Assembly (NCBI GenBank): GCA_937923125.1
Contig: CALALK010000068.1
Coordinates: forward strand, 1-12,275
DNA length: 12,275 nucleotides
Reading direction: 5' to 3'
DNA from: an uncultured Carnobacterium sp.
Lineage (GTDB): Bacteria; Bacillota; Bacilli; Lactobacillales; Aerococcaceae
This document shows, piece after piece, positions 1 through 6,894 of the stretch. The notes beneath the pieces were generated by a model that worked only from the letters and a program-made list of their open reading frames with translations, had not been told where the DNA came from and made no database searches. The position numbers and the translations under genes are program-made. Within the stretch, counting starts at the first letter, position 1; each line of letters starts with the position of its first letter.

Positions 1-1055
1 TCGCCAGCGTAATCAGACAATGTGCGGTCTTTTACAGCACTGTCTTCGAAGTAGCCTTTTGAAACTGTCTTTTCGTCTTCTGCGTGTTCTGGTTGGATGT
101 CTTTTCCTGGTTGGTCTGTCGTTTTCTTCAACGCTTCAAGGTTTTCGCGCATTACAGAGATGTAGTCTTCGCCTTTATCCATTTCCTCTTTTGTTAAAGA
201 TTCGATTGGATTTAATACGGCTAACTCCACTCCTGCTTCTTGTGCTAATGTTTTCGCGATTTTCTCAGAAGCATTTTCTTCAAAGTAAATAATCTTAATG
301 TCGTTTTCTTTCACGTATTTTGTTAATTCTGCTAAACGTGCAGCACTTGGCTCAGCTTCTGGTGAAATTCCAGTAATTCCCACTTGGTTTAAGCCGTAAT
401 CTAATGCTAAATAACGGAATGCTGTATGTTGTGTGACAAAGTTCTTTTGTTTGGCATCTTTAAATGCATTTTTGTAGTCATTATGCAACGCTGTTAATTT
501 TTCGATATAGGCTTTTGCATTTTTCTCGAAAGCTTCTTTACGCTCAGGGAAAGCTTCCCCTAACTGTTTTGTAATGTTTTGAACCATTTGAATCGCGCGT
601 TCTGGTGATAACCATAAATGCGGATCGTATTCATGACTGTGACCTTCGCCAGCGTGGTCATGGTCGTGTTCTTCCTCTTCCCCACCAGGAAGAAGGACCA
701 TATCTTTTGTTGCGCTGATTGCTTTGACTTTGCTATCAGATTCGATAGTCTTAAGAACTGCAGGAATCCATGTTTCCATATACTCGCTATCATAAACAAG
801 CGCATCTGCTTCGCTCATTTTTGCGATTTCTTTTGCAGAAGGCTCGTAGTCGTGCGGCTCAGTTCCAGCACCGATGACAAGCGTTACGTCTCCTTCATCC
901 CCTACAATATTTCTTGTGAAATCATAAATTGGAAAGAAGGTTGTTGAAATTTTTAGCTTTCCTGATTGTGTTTTGCTGTTTGAATTACTTGGCGCACATC
1001 CAACGGCAACCAGTACAAACATCAATAATAATCCAATAAAGGTTGTTTTTTTCAT
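1..1055 (-). CDS. adcA: Zinc ABC transporter substrate-binding lipoprotein AdcA (partial, 3' end off the window)
   Basis: This is the surface zinc-binding lipoprotein that feeds an AdcBC-type importer. 351 codons are visible from an ATG at 1055, read through to the left edge without a stop. Residues 1-20 form a lipoprotein signal ending in a cysteine at 20. A ZnuA-type domain follows. Likely zinc ligands are H68 (TEPHDYEP), H146 (DPHLWL), H210 (TQHTAF) and E285; their spacing parallels the His-His-His-Glu set of pneumococcal AdcA. A His/Glu-rich loop (about residues 126-141, HDHDHAGEGHSH) lies between the first two ligands, as in zinc rather than manganese binders. From about residue 334 (GYFEDSAVKDR) the ZinT-like C-terminal domain of AdcA begins and is cut by the window edge. 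The gene has its own promoter and a Zur-like box. GGAG sits 12 bases before the start, slightly long. adcB and adcC are not next to it on the visible side. Confidence 0.93.
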   Translation of the reverse strand, partial: MKKTTFIGLLLMFVLVAVGCAPSNSNSKTQSGKLKISTTFFPIYDFTRNIVGDEGDVTLVIGAGTEPHDYEPSAKEIAKMSEADALVYDSEYMETWIPAVLKTIESDSKVKAISATKDMVLLPGGEEEEHDHDHAGEGHSHEYDPHLWLSPERAIQMVQNITKQLGEAFPERKEAFEKNAKAYIEKLTALHNDYKNAFKDAKQKNFVTQHTAFRYLALDYGLNQVGITGISPEAEPSAARLAELTKYVKENDIKIIYFEENASEKIAKTLAQEAGVELAVLNPIESLTKEEMDKGEDYISVMRENLEALKKTTDQPGKDIQPEHAEDEKTVSKGYFEDSAVKDRTLSDYAG

Positions 1056-1078
1056 GATATATTCTGTCTCCATTTCTC

Positions 1079-1099
1079 AAATCGTAATTCTTACGTTTT
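1079..1099 (-). promoter_or_regulatory. Zur box-like operator of adcA
   Basis: The 21 bp here match the Bacillus subtilis Zur box (AAATCGTAAT, one free base, ATTACGATTT) at about 19 of 21 positions on the plus strand. The left half-site AAATCGTAAT is perfect and the right half has two changes. It begins two bases downstream of the adcA -10 element, so a bound zinc-loaded repressor would cover the transcription start. The adcA coding sequence begins 23 bp further on. The Zur identity is by motif only; no regulator gene is in the window. Confidence 0.75.
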
Positions 1100-1101
1100 A
1101 C

Positions 1102-1130
1102 ATTGTAGCACCTCACAAGATTCATTGCAA
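1102..1130 (-). promoter_or_regulatory. adcA promoter (-35 TTGCAA, 17 bp, -10 TACAAT)
   Basis: On the minus strand TTGCAA (1125-1130) and TACAAT (1102-1107) are separated by exactly 17 bp. Each matches the sigma-A consensus at five of six positions. Transcription would start near 1095, inside the Zur-like box, giving a leader of about 40 nt. Confidence 0.8.
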
Positions 1131-1140
1131 GGATTTTTTC

Positions 1141-1189
1141 TGTAAACATTTTGCTAACATTCTTTGACTTTGTTAGCATTTTGTTTACA
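1141..1189. repeat. Two tandem 19-bp dyads upstream of the adcA promoter
   Basis: Two copies of a dyad with consensus TGTWARCA, three T, TGYTWACA lie at 1141-1159 and 1171-1189. They are direct repeats of each other (about 15 of 19 identical). They also form a larger inverted repeat centred at 1165, because outer and inner half-sites alternate (TGTAAACA, TGCTAACA, TGTTAGCA, TGTTTACA). Centre-to-centre distance is 30 bp, about three helical turns. Their centres fall near -55 and -85 relative to the predicted adcA start. They resemble binding sites for a dimeric regulator. They match none of Zur, AdcR, CcpA or GlnR/TnrA that I compared. Confidence 0.6.
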
Positions 1190-1203
1190 TTTTTTCAACC
1201 CAC

Positions 1204-1239
1204 AAAAAAGTCTTATCCGCATCATCGCAAATAAGACTT
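1204..1239 (-). terminator. Terminator of the amino-acid ABC operon
   Basis: On the minus strand a 9-bp stem (AAGTCTTAT with ATAAGACTT; plus-strand 1231-1239 and 1208-1216) encloses a 14-nt loop and is followed by TTTTTTG. It starts 8 bp after the stop codon of the ATPase gene and insulates adcA from it. Confidence 0.85.
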
Positions 1240-1247
1240 CTCTCCTA

Positions 1248-1973
1248 TTAGATTAATACTTTTGATAAGAACGATTGTGTACGCTCCATTTGTGGATTCT
1301 CGAGGACTTCTTTTGGATGGCCTTCTTCTACAATCACGCCACCGTCCATGAAGATTAAACGCGTTCCTACTTCACGAGCAAATCCCATTTCGTGCGTTAC
1401 GACAACCATGGTCATGCCTCCTGCTGCGAGTTCCTTCATTACGTTTAGCACTTCGCCGACCATTTCTGGGTCTAGCGCTGACGTTGGTTCATCGAATAGA
1501 AGCACATCGGGTTCCATCGCAAGGGAGCGCGCAATCGCGATTCTTTGTTTTTGTCCCCCAGATAAGGAGTTTGGATAAACATCCGCTTTATCTGCTAAGC
1601 CCATTTTCTCTAGAAGCTCGTGTGCTTTTTGCTCTGCGACCGCCTTATCGATTTTCTTCAATTGGATAGGTCCAATCGTGATATTTTCTAAAACGGTTAA
1701 ATGCGGGAATAAATTGAAGTGTTGGAACACCATCCCTAAGTGTTGACGCACGCTATCGAGGTCCAATCCTTTTTCATTAATGCATTGGTCTTTGAAAAAT
1801 ACCTTCCCGCTAGTAGGTTCTTCTAATAAGTTCAGGCAACGTAAGAAAGTCGATTTCCCTGATCCAGAAGGACCGATAATCACGAGCACTTCCCCTTGTT
1901 CAATATGAGTGGAAATTCCGTTTAAGACTTGCTTATCGCCGTATTGTTTTTTAATCTCTTCTGTTCTAATCAC
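1248..1973 (-). CDS. Polar amino-acid ABC transporter, ATP-binding protein (GlnQ/HisP family)
   Basis: This cytoplasmic ATPase powers the importer formed with the next two genes. The 241 residues are full length for the family. They contain Walker [10 protein letters not shown] (34-42), Q-loop Q84, signature LSGGQ (137-141), Walker B VLLFDE (157-162), the D-loop SALD and the H-loop histidine H194. Residues such as [18 protein letters not shown] are typical of the polar amino-acid uptake subfamily. The start is GTG at 1971-1973. It overlaps the last codons of the permease gene by 8 bp, with AAGGAAG about 10 bases upstream, so the two are probably translationally coupled. It is the last gene of a three-gene operon controlled by the T-box leader; a terminator follows. 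The exact substrate cannot be read from this subunit; the T-box suggests arginine. Confidence 0.95.
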   Translation of the reverse strand: MIRTEEIKKQYGDKQVLNGISTHIEQGEVLVIIGPSGSGKSTFLRCLNLLEEPTSGKVFFKDQCINEKGLDLDSVRQHLGMVFQHFNLFPHLTVLENITIGPIQLKKIDKAVAEQKAHELLEKMGLADKADVYPNSLSGGQKQRIAIARSLAMEPDVLLFDEPTSALDPEMVGEVLNVMKELAAGGMTMVVVTHEMGFAREVGTRLIFMDGGVIVEEGHPKEVLENPQMERTQSFLSKVLI

Positions 1974-2607
1974 TGGCTTGTAACTTCCTTTCTAGTTTGT
2001 CCATAAAGAATGCAATCGTCGTTGTCATGACAAAGTATAAGAACGCCGTCATAAACAGTGGAATAAATACTGTAAAGGTTGCTCCACGAACCGTATCTGA
2101 GCTGTACATTAGATCGTGAATTCCGATTAAAGAGACGATGGATGTTTCTTTGATTAATGTCGCAAATTCATTCCCGATGGCTGGTAAAATATTCTTCATC
2201 GCTTGTGGCAAGATAATTTGACGCATTGCCATTCGCTTCGGCATCCCCATTGAACGAGCGGCTTCCATTTGCCCTTTATCCACCGATTGAATCCCACTAC
2301 GGATGATTTCAGCGATATAAGCTGTCGTATTAACGGACACGGCAATGACTCCTGAAACGAAGTCGTTTAAATCAAGAACGGTCGCAAGTCCAAAATACAC
2401 TAAGTACAATTGCACAAGAAGTGGCGTTCCACGAATAATGTCGATATAGACCTTCGCTGCTTTTGACAAGAACTTGTTCGTGCTTAGTCTTGCGAGTGCC
2501 ATTAACGTTCCACATCCAACCCCGACAATTACAGAGAAGAATGATAGTAACACGGTTGTCGTTGCCCCTTCGAGAAACAAAGGCCAATATTTAATAATCA
2601 ATTCCAT
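1966..2607 (-). CDS. Polar amino-acid ABC transporter, permease (HisM/GlnP family)
   Basis: This is the membrane subunit of the three-gene amino-acid importer. The 213 residues show the family layout: an N-terminal hydrophobic segment (about 10-40), further segments around 55-75 and 80-100, and a last one around 180-205. The cytoplasmic EAA loop that docks the ATPase begins at EAARSMGM and ends near [11 protein letters not shown] (about 135-160), followed by [12 protein letters not shown], a signature of this family. The ATG start at 2607 has AAGGAAA just upstream. The stop overlaps the ATPase start by 8 bp, and 15 bp separate it from the binding-protein gene before it. Only one permease gene is present, so the channel is presumably a homodimer. 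Confidence 0.94.
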   Translation of the reverse strand: MELIIKYWPLFLEGATTTVLLSFFSVIVGVGCGTLMALARLSTNKFLSKAAKVYIDIIRGTPLLVQLYLVYFGLATVLDLNDFVSGVIAVSVNTTAYIAEIIRSGIQSVDKGQMEAARSMGMPKRMAMRQIILPQAMKNILPAIGNEFATLIKETSIVSLIGIHDLMYSSDTVRGATFTVFIPLFMTAFLYFVMTTTIAFFMDKLERKLQASD

Positions 2608-2622
2608 TCTTTTTCCTTCTTT

Positions 2623-3429
2623 CTATTCTGACATTAAATTCGTATTGCGAATAATCGATTCTTTTAGTTTCCCAGAAGACTCTAACTGATCGAGTACTTC
2701 TTGTACTTTTTGTACAAAGACTTCATTGCCTTTTTGCGCCACGGCTGCAGTTCCGGCATCTTCACTTGGGATTTCTACCGAAGCGACTGTGATGTCGTTA
2801 TTCGCCTTTACGAATTCATCCGCTGCAATATTATCCATAATCACTGCATCGAGTTTTCCTTGTTGCAAGGCTAAAATCAAGGTTGGATTTTTCGGTTGTG
2901 ACGTAAGCGTTGCGCCTGTCAGTGTATCTTTTACAATGCCTTCTTGAGAGGTTCCTTTTTGCGCTCCAACATTTGCGCCATTGAAGCTATCGATTGATGT
3001 GAACTTATCGGCATCTGTCTTCTTCACGACTGCTACCATATGTGAATCATAGTAAATATTCGTGAATGCCACTTCCTTACTACGCTCTTCGGTTGGCGTA
3101 ATCCCTGCAAGAACAAGGTCTACTTTTCCAGACTTCATCGCAGCAATCAAGAAGTTAAATTCCATCTCTCGAATCTCTACTTCTACCCCGAGCGCTTCCC
3201 CAATGGCATTGGCGATATCAATATCAATTCCGACGACTGAGTCTTTACCGTCGTTAATATAATGCCATTCAAACGGCGGGTAGTCCGCTGTTGTTCCGAT
3301 AACGATTTTCTTTTTGGCATAAATTCGGTCTAACACAGCCGAACCTGTACTGTTTTCTGTGGTTATTTGATTCGTACATGCTGCTAAGAAGCCGACAAGC
3401 ACGATAAGCATCGCTATGATTTTCTTCAT
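2623..3429 (-). CDS. Amino-acid ABC transporter substrate-binding lipoprotein (SBP family 3)
   Basis: This extracellular lipoprotein captures the substrate for the importer. The 268 residues start with a lipoprotein signal whose lipobox is LAAC with the cysteine at residue 18. The mature part opens with VIGTTADYPPFEWH, the usual start of the bacterial family-3 binding fold. It continues with VGIDIDIANAIGEALG and MKSGKVDLVLAGITPTEER, which line the binding cleft in this family. A start ATG at 3429 with AAGGAGG six bases upstream is ideal. It is the first gene after the T-box terminator, so all three subunits are expressed only on readthrough. Family-3 proteins bind Arg, His, Gln, cystine and others, and I cannot fix the ligand from sequence alone; arginine is inferred from the leader. 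Confidence 0.93.
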   Translation of the reverse strand: MKKIIAMLIVLVGFLAACTNQITTENSTGSAVLDRIYAKKKIVIGTTADYPPFEWHYINDGKDSVVGIDIDIANAIGEALGVEVEIREMEFNFLIAAMKSGKVDLVLAGITPTEERSKEVAFTNIYYDSHMVAVVKKTDADKFTSIDSFNGANVGAQKGTSQEGIVKDTLTGATLTSQPKNPTLILALQQGKLDAVIMDNIAADEFVKANNDITVASVEIPSEDAGTAAVAQKGNEVFVQKVQEVLDQLESSGKLKESIIRNTNLMSE

Positions 3430-3446
3430 TTGAAACCTCCTTATAA

Positions 3447-3483
3447 AATAAAAACGCCCCTTATGCTAAACGCATAAGAGACG
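3447..3483 (-). terminator. Conditional terminator of the T-box leader
   Basis: A 12-bp stem with a few G-U pairs (CGTCTCTTATGC with GCATAAGGGGCG; 3472-3483 and 3455-3466) has a 5-nt loop and is followed by TTTTTATTTT. The CTCT in its 5' arm can instead pair with AGAG just before the T-box motif, forming the competing antiterminator. Confidence 0.9.
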
Positions 3484-3692
3484 ATGTCTGTCGTGGTACC
3501 ACTCTATTTTGACGGGGAATTGCTTCACGATCCTTTTCCTTGTTAACGCAGATTTCTGCGAAGATGGCTACTCGATTTCCCCATCTTTTCTACAAAGTGC
3601 GCTTCCAGAATTTCTAATCCGATGAGCTTCCACTCTACCTCATCTCGCTTGCGACTCCAAAATTCTGTACTCTCTTTGTCAATGAATTTATG
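3447..3692 (-). promoter_or_regulatory. T-box leader (uncharged-tRNA sensor), probable arginine specifier CGC
   Basis: This leader RNA controls the amino-acid ABC operon by reading the charging state of a tRNA. The T-box motif AGAGTGGTACCACGACAG spans 3488-3505 and carries the UGGNACC bulge that pairs with the tRNA acceptor end. Stem I closes with ACAAAG (3674-3679) and CTTTGT (3592-3597). The next helix is CAGAATTT with AAATTCTG. Between them lies the specifier loop, AGAGTA on one side and GAAGCGCA on the other. Stem II (AAGATGG/CCATCTT) and stem III (CGCAGA/TCTGCG) follow. In known T-boxes the specifier follows GAA and precedes an unpaired purine. CGC (3599-3601) followed by A fits best and means arginine. 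GCG (Ala) or AGC (Ser) would require a shifted register. Confidence 0.92.
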
Positions 3693-3709
3693 TTCTTAAG
3701 TTGTTTTGT

Positions 3710-3738
3710 ATTTTAGACCCATTCTTTTCGATTGTCAA
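3710..3738 (-). promoter_or_regulatory. Promoter of the T-box/amino-acid ABC operon
   Basis: A perfect -35 TTGACA (3733-3738) and -10 TAAAAT (3710-3715) are spaced by 17 bp. The predicted start near 3703 lies about 10 nt before the stem I region. Control therefore most likely acts after initiation, through the T-box. Confidence 0.88.
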
Positions 3739-3762
3739 CTGGTGATCGTAAATTTGCATAAA

Positions 3763-3791
3763 AAAAGATAAAACCTACGGATTCATCTTTT
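3763..3791 (-). terminator. Possible terminator overlapping the end of the small membrane protein gene
   Basis: On the minus strand AAAAGAT (3785-3791) pairs with ATCTTTT (3763-3769), and inner AA/CC bases pair with GG/TTT around a short loop. A run of T follows. The stem is AT-rich and includes the stop codon, so it is weaker than the other terminators in the window. Confidence 0.45.
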
Positions 3792-4161
3792 CCATTTTGT
3801 CTTGAAGATACCAACCAACTGCCCATCCCACAACAAGAAGGTAGTTTTCAATTGCTCCAACGAGATTGACAAAGGTAGCTCCCTCTAAATAAGCAAGAAG
3901 ATGATTCGTACCAATCCCTAATCCGCCGACTATTAGTGCTCCTAAAACGACTCTTAAATAAAACCAATCATACTTAACATTAACGGCCACTAAAATCATC
4001 AAAACCGCCAAATTCCAAAATCCAATTTCTCGTTGCCAACCAACTGCAACCCCGTATCCCGAGTGTGAACCCATCACCTCTGGAAAGAAAATTTGATAAA
4101 TCATCGCGCCTCCCATCGCCACCAATAGTATTATAAAAAGTACTCTTAAAAATTTGTTCAT
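3775..4161 (-). CDS. Small integral membrane protein, function unknown
   Basis: I do not recognise this 128-residue protein. It is mostly hydrophobic, with about four membrane segments: residues 5-25, 46-62, 66-85 and 96-118. A polar loop follows the first (FPEVMGSHSGYGVAVGWQREIGFWN) and the tail DKMEKMNP is short and charged. No enzymatic motif is visible. The longest frame begins at a GTG at 4170. I prefer the ATG at 4159-4161, because GAGGTG lies six bases before it and the GTG is itself part of that ribosome site. It stands between two terminators, so it is probably a single-gene unit, although I see no clear promoter in the 50 bp upstream. Codon use resembles its neighbours. Confidence 0.75.
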   Translation of the reverse strand: MNKFLRVLFIILLVAMGGAMIYQIFFPEVMGSHSGYGVAVGWQREIGFWNLAVLMILVAVNVKYDWFYLRVVLGALIVGGLGIGTNHLLAYLEGATFVNLVGAIENYLLVVGWAVGWYLQDKMEKMNP

Positions 4162-4210
4162 CTTCTTCACCTCGTCATTCTTTGTTTGATTTATTCATCT
4201 GATTTTCCAA

Positions 4211-4268
4211 AATAAAAGAGCCCCCAGATTCTATCCAACGAATCGAATAGGAATCTAAGAAGCTCTTC
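4211..4268 (-). terminator. Terminator of the manganese ABC operon
   Basis: This is a long stem on the minus strand. Outer AAGAGC pairs with GCTCTT, TTCTT pairs with GGGGG through G-U and G-C pairs, and AGATTC pairs with GAATCT. CTCTTTTATTTT ends it. It lies just after the binding-protein stop codon. Confidence 0.85.
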
Positions 4269-4272
4269 TTCA

Positions 4273-5220
4273 TTATTTGCTTAAACCTTCGATAATTTTA
4301 TCTAGGTTCCATTTCATCATGCTGTAGTAGCTGTCTCCATCTTTTCCTGCTTCTGCAATAGAGTCAGTGAAGATTGTTGAGTAGATTGGTAGACCAGTTT
4401 CTTGAGATACTGTCTTCATTGGACGGTCATCCACACTACTTTCTACGAATAATGATGGAACTTTTGATGCACGTAATTGACGTACTAATTTTGTGATTTG
4501 TTCTGGAGTTCCTTCTTCTTCTGTATTGATTTCCCAGATATACGCTGATGGAATATTGTACGCTTTAGAGAAGTACTTGAAGCAGCCTTCACTTGTTACG
4601 ATTAAACGTTTTTCTTCAGGAATTTTCGCGATACGTTGTTTAGCATCTTTATCTAACGCTTCTAGTTTTTCAACATATGCTGCTAAATTCTTTTCGTATG
4701 TTTCTTTGTTCTTTGGATCTTTTGCGATTAATTGTTTCGCAATGTTTTTTGCGTAAATAACACCGTTTTCGATGTTTAACCATGCGTGAGGGTCTTCTTT
4801 TCCAGCTTCGTTTTGGCCTTCTAAGTAAATCACTTCAACGCCATCACTCACTGCAAAGTAATCTTTATTCGCTTCCTTCTTCGCATTATTCACCATCTTC
4901 GTGAACCAAGCATTCCCACCATTTTCTAAGTTGATTCCGTTATAGAAAATCAAATCTGCTTTTTGAACTTTTTGAACATCTTCTGGTAATGGTTCATACT
5001 CGTGTGGGTCTTGTCCTACTGGAACAATACTATGTAAGTTCACTAAATCACCGGCGATATTTTTTGTCATATCATAAATAATAGAGTTGGTTGTCACCAC
5101 ATTGATTTTTTCAGTATCTGCCTTTGAACTATTATCTTTACTTGTATCTTTACTTGTAGCGCATCCTGCAATTCCTAATACAACAAGAGCTGCTACAAAA
5201 AGTTTCTTCATGCTATTCAT
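4273..5220 (-). CDS. Manganese ABC transporter substrate-binding lipoprotein (PsaA/MtsA/EfaA family)
   Basis: This surface lipoprotein binds Mn2+ for the adjacent permease and ATPase. The 315 residues have a lipobox IAGC with the cysteine at residue 20. Metal ligands are visible as H73 ([11 protein letters not shown]), H145 (EDPHAWLN), E211 ([10 protein letters not shown]) and D286 ([10 protein letters not shown]). All four sit exactly six residues after the pneumococcal PsaA ligands H67, H139, E205 and D280. There is no His-rich loop, unlike AdcA in the same window. Long stretches such as [18 protein letters not shown] and [12 protein letters not shown] are characteristic of the streptococcal/enterococcal Mn group. 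The start ATG at 5220 has AGAAGG seven bases upstream, better than the internal ATG at 5211. It overlaps the permease stop by 8 bp. In streptococci and enterococci this family is also an adhesion-associated antigen; that is family knowledge, not seen here. Confidence 0.95.
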   Translation of the reverse strand: MNSMKKLFVAALVVLGIAGCATSKDTSKDNSSKADTEKINVVTTNSIIYDMTKNIAGDLVNLHSIVPVGQDPHEYEPLPEDVQKVQKADLIFYNGINLENGGNAWFTKMVNNAKKEANKDYFAVSDGVEVIYLEGQNEAGKEDPHAWLNIENGVIYAKNIAKQLIAKDPKNKETYEKNLAAYVEKLEALDKDAKQRIAKIPEEKRLIVTSEGCFKYFSKAYNIPSAYIWEINTEEEGTPEQITKLVRQLRASKVPSLFVESSVDDRPMKTVSQETGLPIYSTIFTDSIAEAGKDGDSYYSMMKWNLDKIIEGLSK

Positions 5221-6046
5221 GAGATTTCCTTCTTTCTCTTTGTTTTGGTGAAACGATAAAACTTACGACAAAAAATGCTGCTGCTGTTAATACGATGGTT
5301 GATCCAATAGCGATGTTAAACGTATATCCAATAAACAATCCTAATATTGATGATAATGAGCCAAATATTGCGGCTAAAATCAGCATTGTTTTCAGACGAT
5401 TTGAATATAAATACGCTGTTGCTGCAGGGGTGATTAATAGTGCCACAATCATAACTGTCCCTACACTTTGCATCGCGGTAATCGATACAAGCGCCAAGAG
5501 GAACATCAATAAGTAGTGGTAAAATTGTACGTTCATCCCTGAAGATTGAGCAAAGACTGGATCAAAACTCGTTACTTGTAATTCTTTAAAATACGCTAAA
5601 ATAACGACGACTACAATCACGCTCACCACCAATGTAATGAGTAAATCAATATCTTGTACGGCTAAAATATTCCCGAATAAAATATGGAATAAGTCTGTTG
5701 AACTCTTCGCCACACTAATCAAAATAACTCCCAATGCCAAAAACGAACTAAAGGTAATCCCGATAGCAGTATCGCCTTTGATAGTACTATTTTGATTCAC
5801 AAATGCAATAAGGAACGATGCTAATAACCCGAACACGAGGGCTCCAATAAAGAAGTTAATGCCTAAAATAAACGACAACGCTACACCCGGTAATACCGCG
5901 TGAGAGATAGCGTCCCCCATTAATGACATCCCTCTTAGAATGATGAAGCATCCTAAAATTCCGGCAACCGCACCAATCACGACTGCTGAAACAAGCGCAT
6001 TTTGTAGGAAATGGAATTCCATTAACCCTTCAATGAAATTATGCAT
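5213..6046 (-). CDS. Manganese ABC transporter permease (PsaC/MtsC/EfaB type, ABC-3 family)
   Basis: This is the membrane channel of the manganese importer. With the start chosen here it has 277 residues, normal for ABC-3 metal permeases, and about eight hydrophobic segments. Family features include [28 protein letters not shown] near residues 35-65 and [20 protein letters not shown] near 190-210. The frame stays open upstream to 6094. I choose ATG 6044-6046 because AAGGAGG lies eight bases before it, and the longer version would overlap the ATPase gene by 56 bp and add a non-conserved tail. With this start the overlap with the ATPase stop is 8 bp, the same coupling as at the permease-lipoprotein junction. 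The C-terminal tail is basic (KQRERRK). Confidence 0.94.
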   Translation of the reverse strand: MHNFIEGLMEFHFLQNALVSAVVIGAVAGILGCFIILRGMSLMGDAISHAVLPGVALSFILGINFFIGALVFGLLASFLIAFVNQNSTIKGDTAIGITFSSFLALGVILISVAKSSTDLFHILFGNILAVQDIDLLITLVVSVIVVVVILAYFKELQVTSFDPVFAQSSGMNVQFYHYLLMFLLALVSITAMQSVGTVMIVALLITPAATAYLYSNRLKTMLILAAIFGSLSSILGLFIGYTFNIAIGSTIVLTAAAFFVVSFIVSPKQRERRKSHE

Positions 6047-6782
6047 GTTGCTCACCTCCTTGTGGAATATAGACACTTCCGCCGTATACATCATCTAAGT
6101 ATTTCTTAATGAATACGTCTTCTGTTTTTCCAGAGGCTACAATCGCGTGTTTGACAAGAATCACCTGGTCAAAGTATTCTTTCACCTTCGATAAGTCATG
6201 GTTGACCATTAAAATAGTCTTCCCTTCCTCTTTCCATTTACGGAGAATTGTCATAATGACTTTCTCACTAAGCATATCAATCCCTACAAATGGTTCATCA
6301 AGGAAAATATATTGTGCTTCTTGAACCATGCAACGTGCTAATAGTACACGTTGGAATTGACCGCCAGAAAGAGCCCCGATTTGGCGAGATGCTAAATCAG
6401 TTAATCCAACTTCTTCAATGGCTGCATCGACTTTTTCCCAATCTTCTTTCGTCAATCGTTGCAATGGTTTCTTTTTAACAGTTCTTCCTAAAGCAACGCA
6501 CTCACGAATGGTGATTGGAAATGTAAAGTCAATGTGGCTTTTTTGTTCGACATAGGCGATTTTTTGTAATACTTTTTTTGTGGGTTCTCCATCAATCAGA
6601 ATTTCTCCTGATGATTGAATCAGTCCTAATATTGCTTTTAATAATGTTGATTTACCTGCACCATTGGGCCCAATAATCCCAGTAATGGTTGGTCCTTCAA
6701 TGGTTGCATTACAATCTTTTAAAACATGTGGTTGCATCGCATACGATACCCCAACATTTTTAATCGTAATCAATGAATTCAT
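6039..6782 (-). CDS. Manganese ABC transporter ATP-binding protein (PsaB/MtsB/EfaC type)
   Basis: This cytoplasmic ATPase drives Mn2+ import and is the first gene of the operon. Its 247 codons carry Walker A GPNGAGKST (38-46), signature LSGGQFQR, Walker B YIFLDEPFVGID and H-loop MVNHDLSKV, with the stretch GPTITGIIGPNGAGKSTLLK typical of metal-type ATPases. The start is uncertain. The ATG at 6782 directly abuts the only ribosome site, GAAAGG, leaving no spacer. A TTG three codons later (6771-6773) would have about eight bases of spacing and give the family-like N-terminus M-ITIKN. I keep the ATG coordinate but regard the TTG as at least as likely. The permease start overlaps its stop by 8 bp. 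A promoter with MntR-type operators lies immediately upstream. Confidence 0.94.
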   Translation of the reverse strand: MNSLITIKNVGVSYAMQPHVLKDCNATIEGPTITGIIGPNGAGKSTLLKAILGLIQSSGEILIDGEPTKKVLQKIAYVEQKSHIDFTFPITIRECVALGRTVKKKPLQRLTKEDWEKVDAAIEEVGLTDLASRQIGALSGGQFQRVLLARCMVQEAQYIFLDEPFVGIDMLSEKVIMTILRKWKEEGKTILMVNHDLSKVKEYFDQVILVKHAIVASGKTEDVFIKKYLDDVYGGSVYIPQGGEQHA

Positions 6783-6799
6783 CCTTTCAAAATATGTAG

Positions 6800-6842
6800 A
6801 TTCTACAATTGTTAGGTTACCCTAAAAACGTCATTTCGTCAA
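6800..6842 (-). promoter_or_regulatory. Promoter region of the manganese operon
   Basis: TTGACG at 6837-6842 is a good -35. The hexamer 17 bp downstream is TAACCT (6814-6819), a weak -10 that lies inside operator 1. An alternative -10 is TAGAAT (6800-6805), whose spacer would contain operator 1 but whose -35 (TTTTTA) is poor. Either way operator 1 is placed to block polymerase. Confidence 0.55.
6812..6825. promoter_or_regulatory. DtxR/MntR-family operator 1 of the manganese operon
   Basis: TTAGG, GTAA, CCTAA on the minus strand is a perfect 5+5 bp inverted repeat with a 4-bp centre. It resembles the AGG/CCT-containing palindromes bound by manganese-responsive DtxR-family repressors (EfaR, ScaR, MntR). 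It overlaps the core promoter, which fits repression by Mn2+-loaded regulator. No such regulator gene is in the window. Confidence 0.75.
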
Positions 6843-6850
6843 GTACTTTT

Positions 6851-6864
6851 TTAGGTTTCCCAAA
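6851..6864. promoter_or_regulatory. DtxR/MntR-family operator 2 (degenerate copy)
   Basis: TTAGGTTTCCCAAA on the plus strand is a second version of the operator 1 sequence TTAGGTTACCCTAA. It lies 39 bp upstream of operator 1 and just before the -35. Flanking T and A runs extend the symmetry. Two sites suggest cooperative binding by the same repressor. Confidence 0.55.
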
Positions 6865-6894
6865 AATTTTCAGAAAAAATTTTGAAAACTAGAA

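Noticed and set aside
20..292. Hydrophobic plus-strand ORF of 90 codons
   Set aside because: It is antisense to the ZinT-domain part of adcA, has no ribosome site, and its hydrophobicity is a mirror of the Lys/Glu-rich minus-strand codons.
618..947. Plus-strand ORF of 109 codons
   Set aside because: It is antisense to the metal-binding domain of adcA, which has clear family motifs in the minus frame.
1141..1189. AdcR or GlnR/TnrA binding site
   Set aside because: The half-site spacing is wrong for both: AdcR needs TTAAC-N2-GTTAA and TnrA needs TGTNA-N7-TNACA, while these dyads have nine bases between TGTWA and TWACA.
6047..6094. N-terminal extension of the manganese permease up to 6094
   Set aside because: It would overlap the ATPase gene by 56 bp. 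The AAGGAGG site points to the ATG at 6046.
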